6,264 nucleotides of DNA from Candidatus Desantisiibacteriota bacterium. GTDB taxonomy: Bacteria > UBA9089 > CG2-30-40-21. The notes below the pieces were generated by a model, which saw only the letters and a list, made by a program, of their open reading frames with translations, was not told the DNA's origin and made no database searches. Both the position numbers and the translations under genes were made by a program. Within the stretch, counting starts at the first letter, position 1. Each line of letters begins with the position of its first letter. This document shows positions 6,167 to 6,264 of this stretch, piece by piece. The stretch lies in contig JACQYP010000131.1 of the NCBI GenBank assembly GCA_016208205.1, forward strand, positions 1 to 6,264, read 5' to 3'.

Positions 6167-6240
6167 CAGCAGTCAGCTATCAGCAGTCAGCTATCAGTTT
6201 TTAAGGCTGACTGCTGATAGCTGACTGCTGATAGCTGACT
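6167..6240. repeat. Inverted repeat with perfect 27-bp arms made of CAGCAGT/CAGCTAT heptamers, 5' of ftsA
   Basis: Arms 6171-6197 and 6214-6240 are exact reverse complements around a 16-base spacer. The left side is CAGCAGT, CAGCTAT, CAGCAGT, CAGCTAT from 6167 to 6194 in perfect register. The right side carries the same units reversed from 6206 onwards, so the arms can also pair shifted by 14 bp. It lies about 50-120 bp upstream of the ftsA start, in the region where an ftsA promoter or an upstream gene end would be. The last 24 bp (6241-6264) are AT-rich with no feature I can support. Confidence 0.85.
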
Positions 6241-6264
6241 TAATAATAATATTATCAAACCTTA

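Noticed and set aside
6121..6264. Promoter of ftsA
   Set aside because: AT-rich words such as TTGATA and TAATAT occur near the right edge on the - strand, but no pair with sensible spacing could be defended.

Overview
This is a bacterial chromosomal window, moderately AT-rich, with four protein genes. All four are core or widely conserved. One is cut by the left edge. On the + strand is the 3' part of pnp (polynucleotide phosphorylase, 1-1515). On the - strand, read from the right edge leftwards, are ftsA (6120-4891), ftsZ (4679-3525) and a PilT/PilU-family type IV pilus retraction ATPase (3230-2127). pnp and the pilT-like gene converge on a 611-bp non-coding stretch. The proteins look intact and ordinary for their families, with no frameshift and no missing key motif. 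The genes alone do not fix the phylum. A free-living bacterium with FtsZ-based division and type IV pili is certain enough. The repeat-laden intergenic DNA resembles what is seen in large-genome, poorly cultured lineages, but that is an impression and not an assignment.

The unusual part is between the genes. Every gap in the window is occupied by palindromic or periodic non-coding repeats. The pnp/pilT gap carries a short perfect hairpin (1532-1558) and then two abutting MITE-like elements (1690-1806 and 1812-2034). Their related terminal inverted repeats enclose roughly 9-bp repeats of CAAAG or ACGAAA type. The pilT/ftsZ gap carries heptamer repeats of AACCGTG type and a 57-bp double-hairpin, REP-like element (3426-3482). 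The ftsZ/ftsA gap carries an inverted repeat with two perfect 27-bp arms (4811-4887). The region 5' of ftsA carries a second one, also with perfect 27-bp arms (6171-6240). In both of these the arms are built from 7-bp units starting with CAG, but the heptamer words differ.

Functionally, FtsA (actin-like membrane anchor) and FtsZ (tubulin-like GTPase) form the proto-ring of the divisome, and their order ftsA-ftsZ is the usual one of the dcw cluster. Here, however, ftsQ does not directly precede ftsA, a 211-bp gap separates ftsA from ftsZ, and ftsZ has its own likely extended -10 promoter. A perfect 16-bp palindrome overlaps the upstream edge of that promoter. This suggests that ftsZ is transcribed, and probably regulated, separately from ftsA. 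The pilT-like gene follows ftsZ in the same orientation after a 294-bp repeat-filled gap and is probably not in tight co-transcription with it.
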